Of a DNA stretch of 64,000 bases, positions 62,967 to 64,000 are shown piece after piece. The stretch is from the NCBI GenBank assembly GCA_000231825.2, contig JH720301.1, positions 496,001 through 560,000 on the forward strand, given 5' to 3'. The translations under genes and the position numbers were made by a program. How positions within the stretch are numbered: the first letter of the stretch is position 1; the number at the start of each line of letters is the position of its first letter. Under the pieces are notes generated by a model, which saw nothing but the letters and a program-made list of their open reading frames with translations, was not told the DNA's origin and searched no databases. This stretch comes from Tetrahymena elliotti 4EA (taxonomy: Eukaryota; Ciliophora; Oligohymenophorea; Hymenostomatida; Tetrahymenidae).

Positions 62967-63727
62967 ATGTCTGATTAGAAAAACCAGTATTTTATCTGAT
63001 AAAAAAATATTGTAGAAAAAAGACAATTCTATTCAAAAAAAAGAGTACAAATTTATAATTAATTTTGTTTTGATTTGTTTTTAAACTGAAATATCTTTCT
63101 AATGTAGGACTGACTATTAACCAAAATGCTTTTTATTCAAGAAAACATAACAACAAAATATGGCAGCTATTTTATTCAGTCTTTAAGTTGAATTTTAACA
63201 CATAATCAATTCAAATATAATTTTAGAAAAAGAGATAGACTTTTTTATATACAATAGAGTTGTTAGCTTTGGTAAACTTTTCCATTGATGACTAGATATT
63301 AAGTTAAGCAAAAAAGTATATTTTGAATTTTTGAAATAAATAAAAATAGTACATTATTATTTGAAGTAAAACCATACATTAAAGCGTCATAAGTAGTTTC
63401 TTTTAAAATTAAGATAACATCAGCCATTCTTACTCTAAATACCCATATTATTTTTGAAAATGTAATTAAAAATTAAATATTAACCAAAAGTAATAATATC
63501 TACAAATAATGTCGTCAAATCTATTTGCTATTTTTTATTTTTTTATTAGATTTTAAAAAATTAAGAAATTTTTATTTTAAAGAAAGCTGCTATTATTAAA
63601 AAAGGATGCTTTTTAAAAGTTTGAGAAGCCAAAAAAAATAGTACAAATTTAATAATAATTTTAATCTTATTTCAAGTTTACCTCAGAAGGTCTCAAATTA
63701 GCAATATTTAAACCCAAAAAGAGATGA
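62967..63727 (+). CDS. Hypothetical small protein, six short exons
   Basis: The model starts at ATG 62967 (MSDQKNQ), with introns at 62987-63015 (29 nt), 63045-63107, 63316-63349 (34 nt), 63462-63549 and 63619-63676, ending at TGA 63725-63727. It gives 162 aa. All phases agree, and exon 3 is strongly coding-like (LTINQNAFYSRKHNNKIWQL, then FLYTIELLALVNFSIDD). The C-terminus is basic (LAIFKPKKR). It is Lys/Ile/Phe-rich with alternating hydrophobic residues suggesting beta structure, but no family is recognised. The 29- and 34-nt introns are shorter than nearly all others here and are the weakest part. The middle exons are reliable even if the ends change. Confidence 0.5.
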
Positions 63728-64000
63728 CATAAATTATACTTAGATTAAAGGGAGAAAAATATTGAGATTCAATCCAAATAAAATTTTTTGGGAAATGATA
63801 AATTAGAATTAAAAAGTAATTGTGATGCTTCAAAAAAAAAAAAATTTTTTAGATGTTAGTTTGTTATTCATCATATCAAATAGTTTTTAGAAATGAAATC
63901 GTTTATATTAATTTAATCATCTTTTTATTCTTATCATATTATTAGAATCAAATATTTTAATTTTTTTTAGAGCTTTAATCTAAACTGATTATTAGATATT

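Overview
The window looks like a piece of a ciliate somatic (macronuclear) genome, closest in style to Tetrahymena and its relatives. It is very AT-rich. Reading frames are broken everywhere under the standard code but become long and clean when TAA and TAG are read as glutamine and only TGA as stop. Every coordinate below uses that code. Genes carry GT-AG introns, mostly 50-250 nt, which I placed by hand from frame continuity. In the multi-exon models for which I summed exon lengths the totals come to whole codons, but there is no transcript evidence.

I find 18 protein genes. From left to right they are: a partial Ser/Gln-rich coiled-coil gene (1-1140, minus); a Ser/Gln-rich gene (2007-3668, minus); a coiled-coil protein (4577-7398, minus); a CAMK/CDPK-like kinase with an Asn-rich tail (7886-12237, minus); a PP2A-like phosphatase with an unusual active-site change (13151-14697, minus); a two-pass receptor-like protein ending in a VWA domain (15139-19461, plus); a giant ATG2-like lipid-transfer protein (20694-28507, minus); and prohibitin-2 (29067-30383, minus). 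Next come a pseudokinase-like protein ending in MORN-type repeats (31314-35155, plus); SF-assemblin (36259-37047, minus); a proline-rich protein (38147-39499, plus); a small unknown (39849-40631, plus); a membrane-anchored kinase (40964-43046, plus); splicing factor AAR2 (43611-45119, minus); and a LIN54/tesmin-type CXC protein (45927-49875, minus). The right part holds a TPR protein (52491-54490, plus), an EF-hand/helical-repeat protein (55384-59577, plus), uracil phosphoribosyltransferase (61045-61863, minus) and a small unknown gene (62967-63727, plus); counting the partial first gene this makes 19 entries.

The genes do not form an operon or one pathway. This is ordinary eukaryotic gene order with convergent, divergent and tandem neighbours separated by 0.3-2.6 kb of AT-rich DNA. 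Signalling proteins are common: three kinase-fold proteins, one phosphatase, an EF-hand protein and a receptor-like VWA protein. Housekeeping anchors (PHB2, AAR2, UPRT, SF-assemblin) fix the genetic code and strand calls with good confidence. I saw no tRNA or rRNA gene, no CRISPR array and no clear transposon.

The most unusual items are the Cache-like/TM/TPR/VWA protein, the GDYVNRG substitution in the phosphatase, the MORN-tailed pseudokinase, the TM-hairpin kinase, the EF-hand-helical-EF-hand fusion and a handful of 29-34 nt introns.
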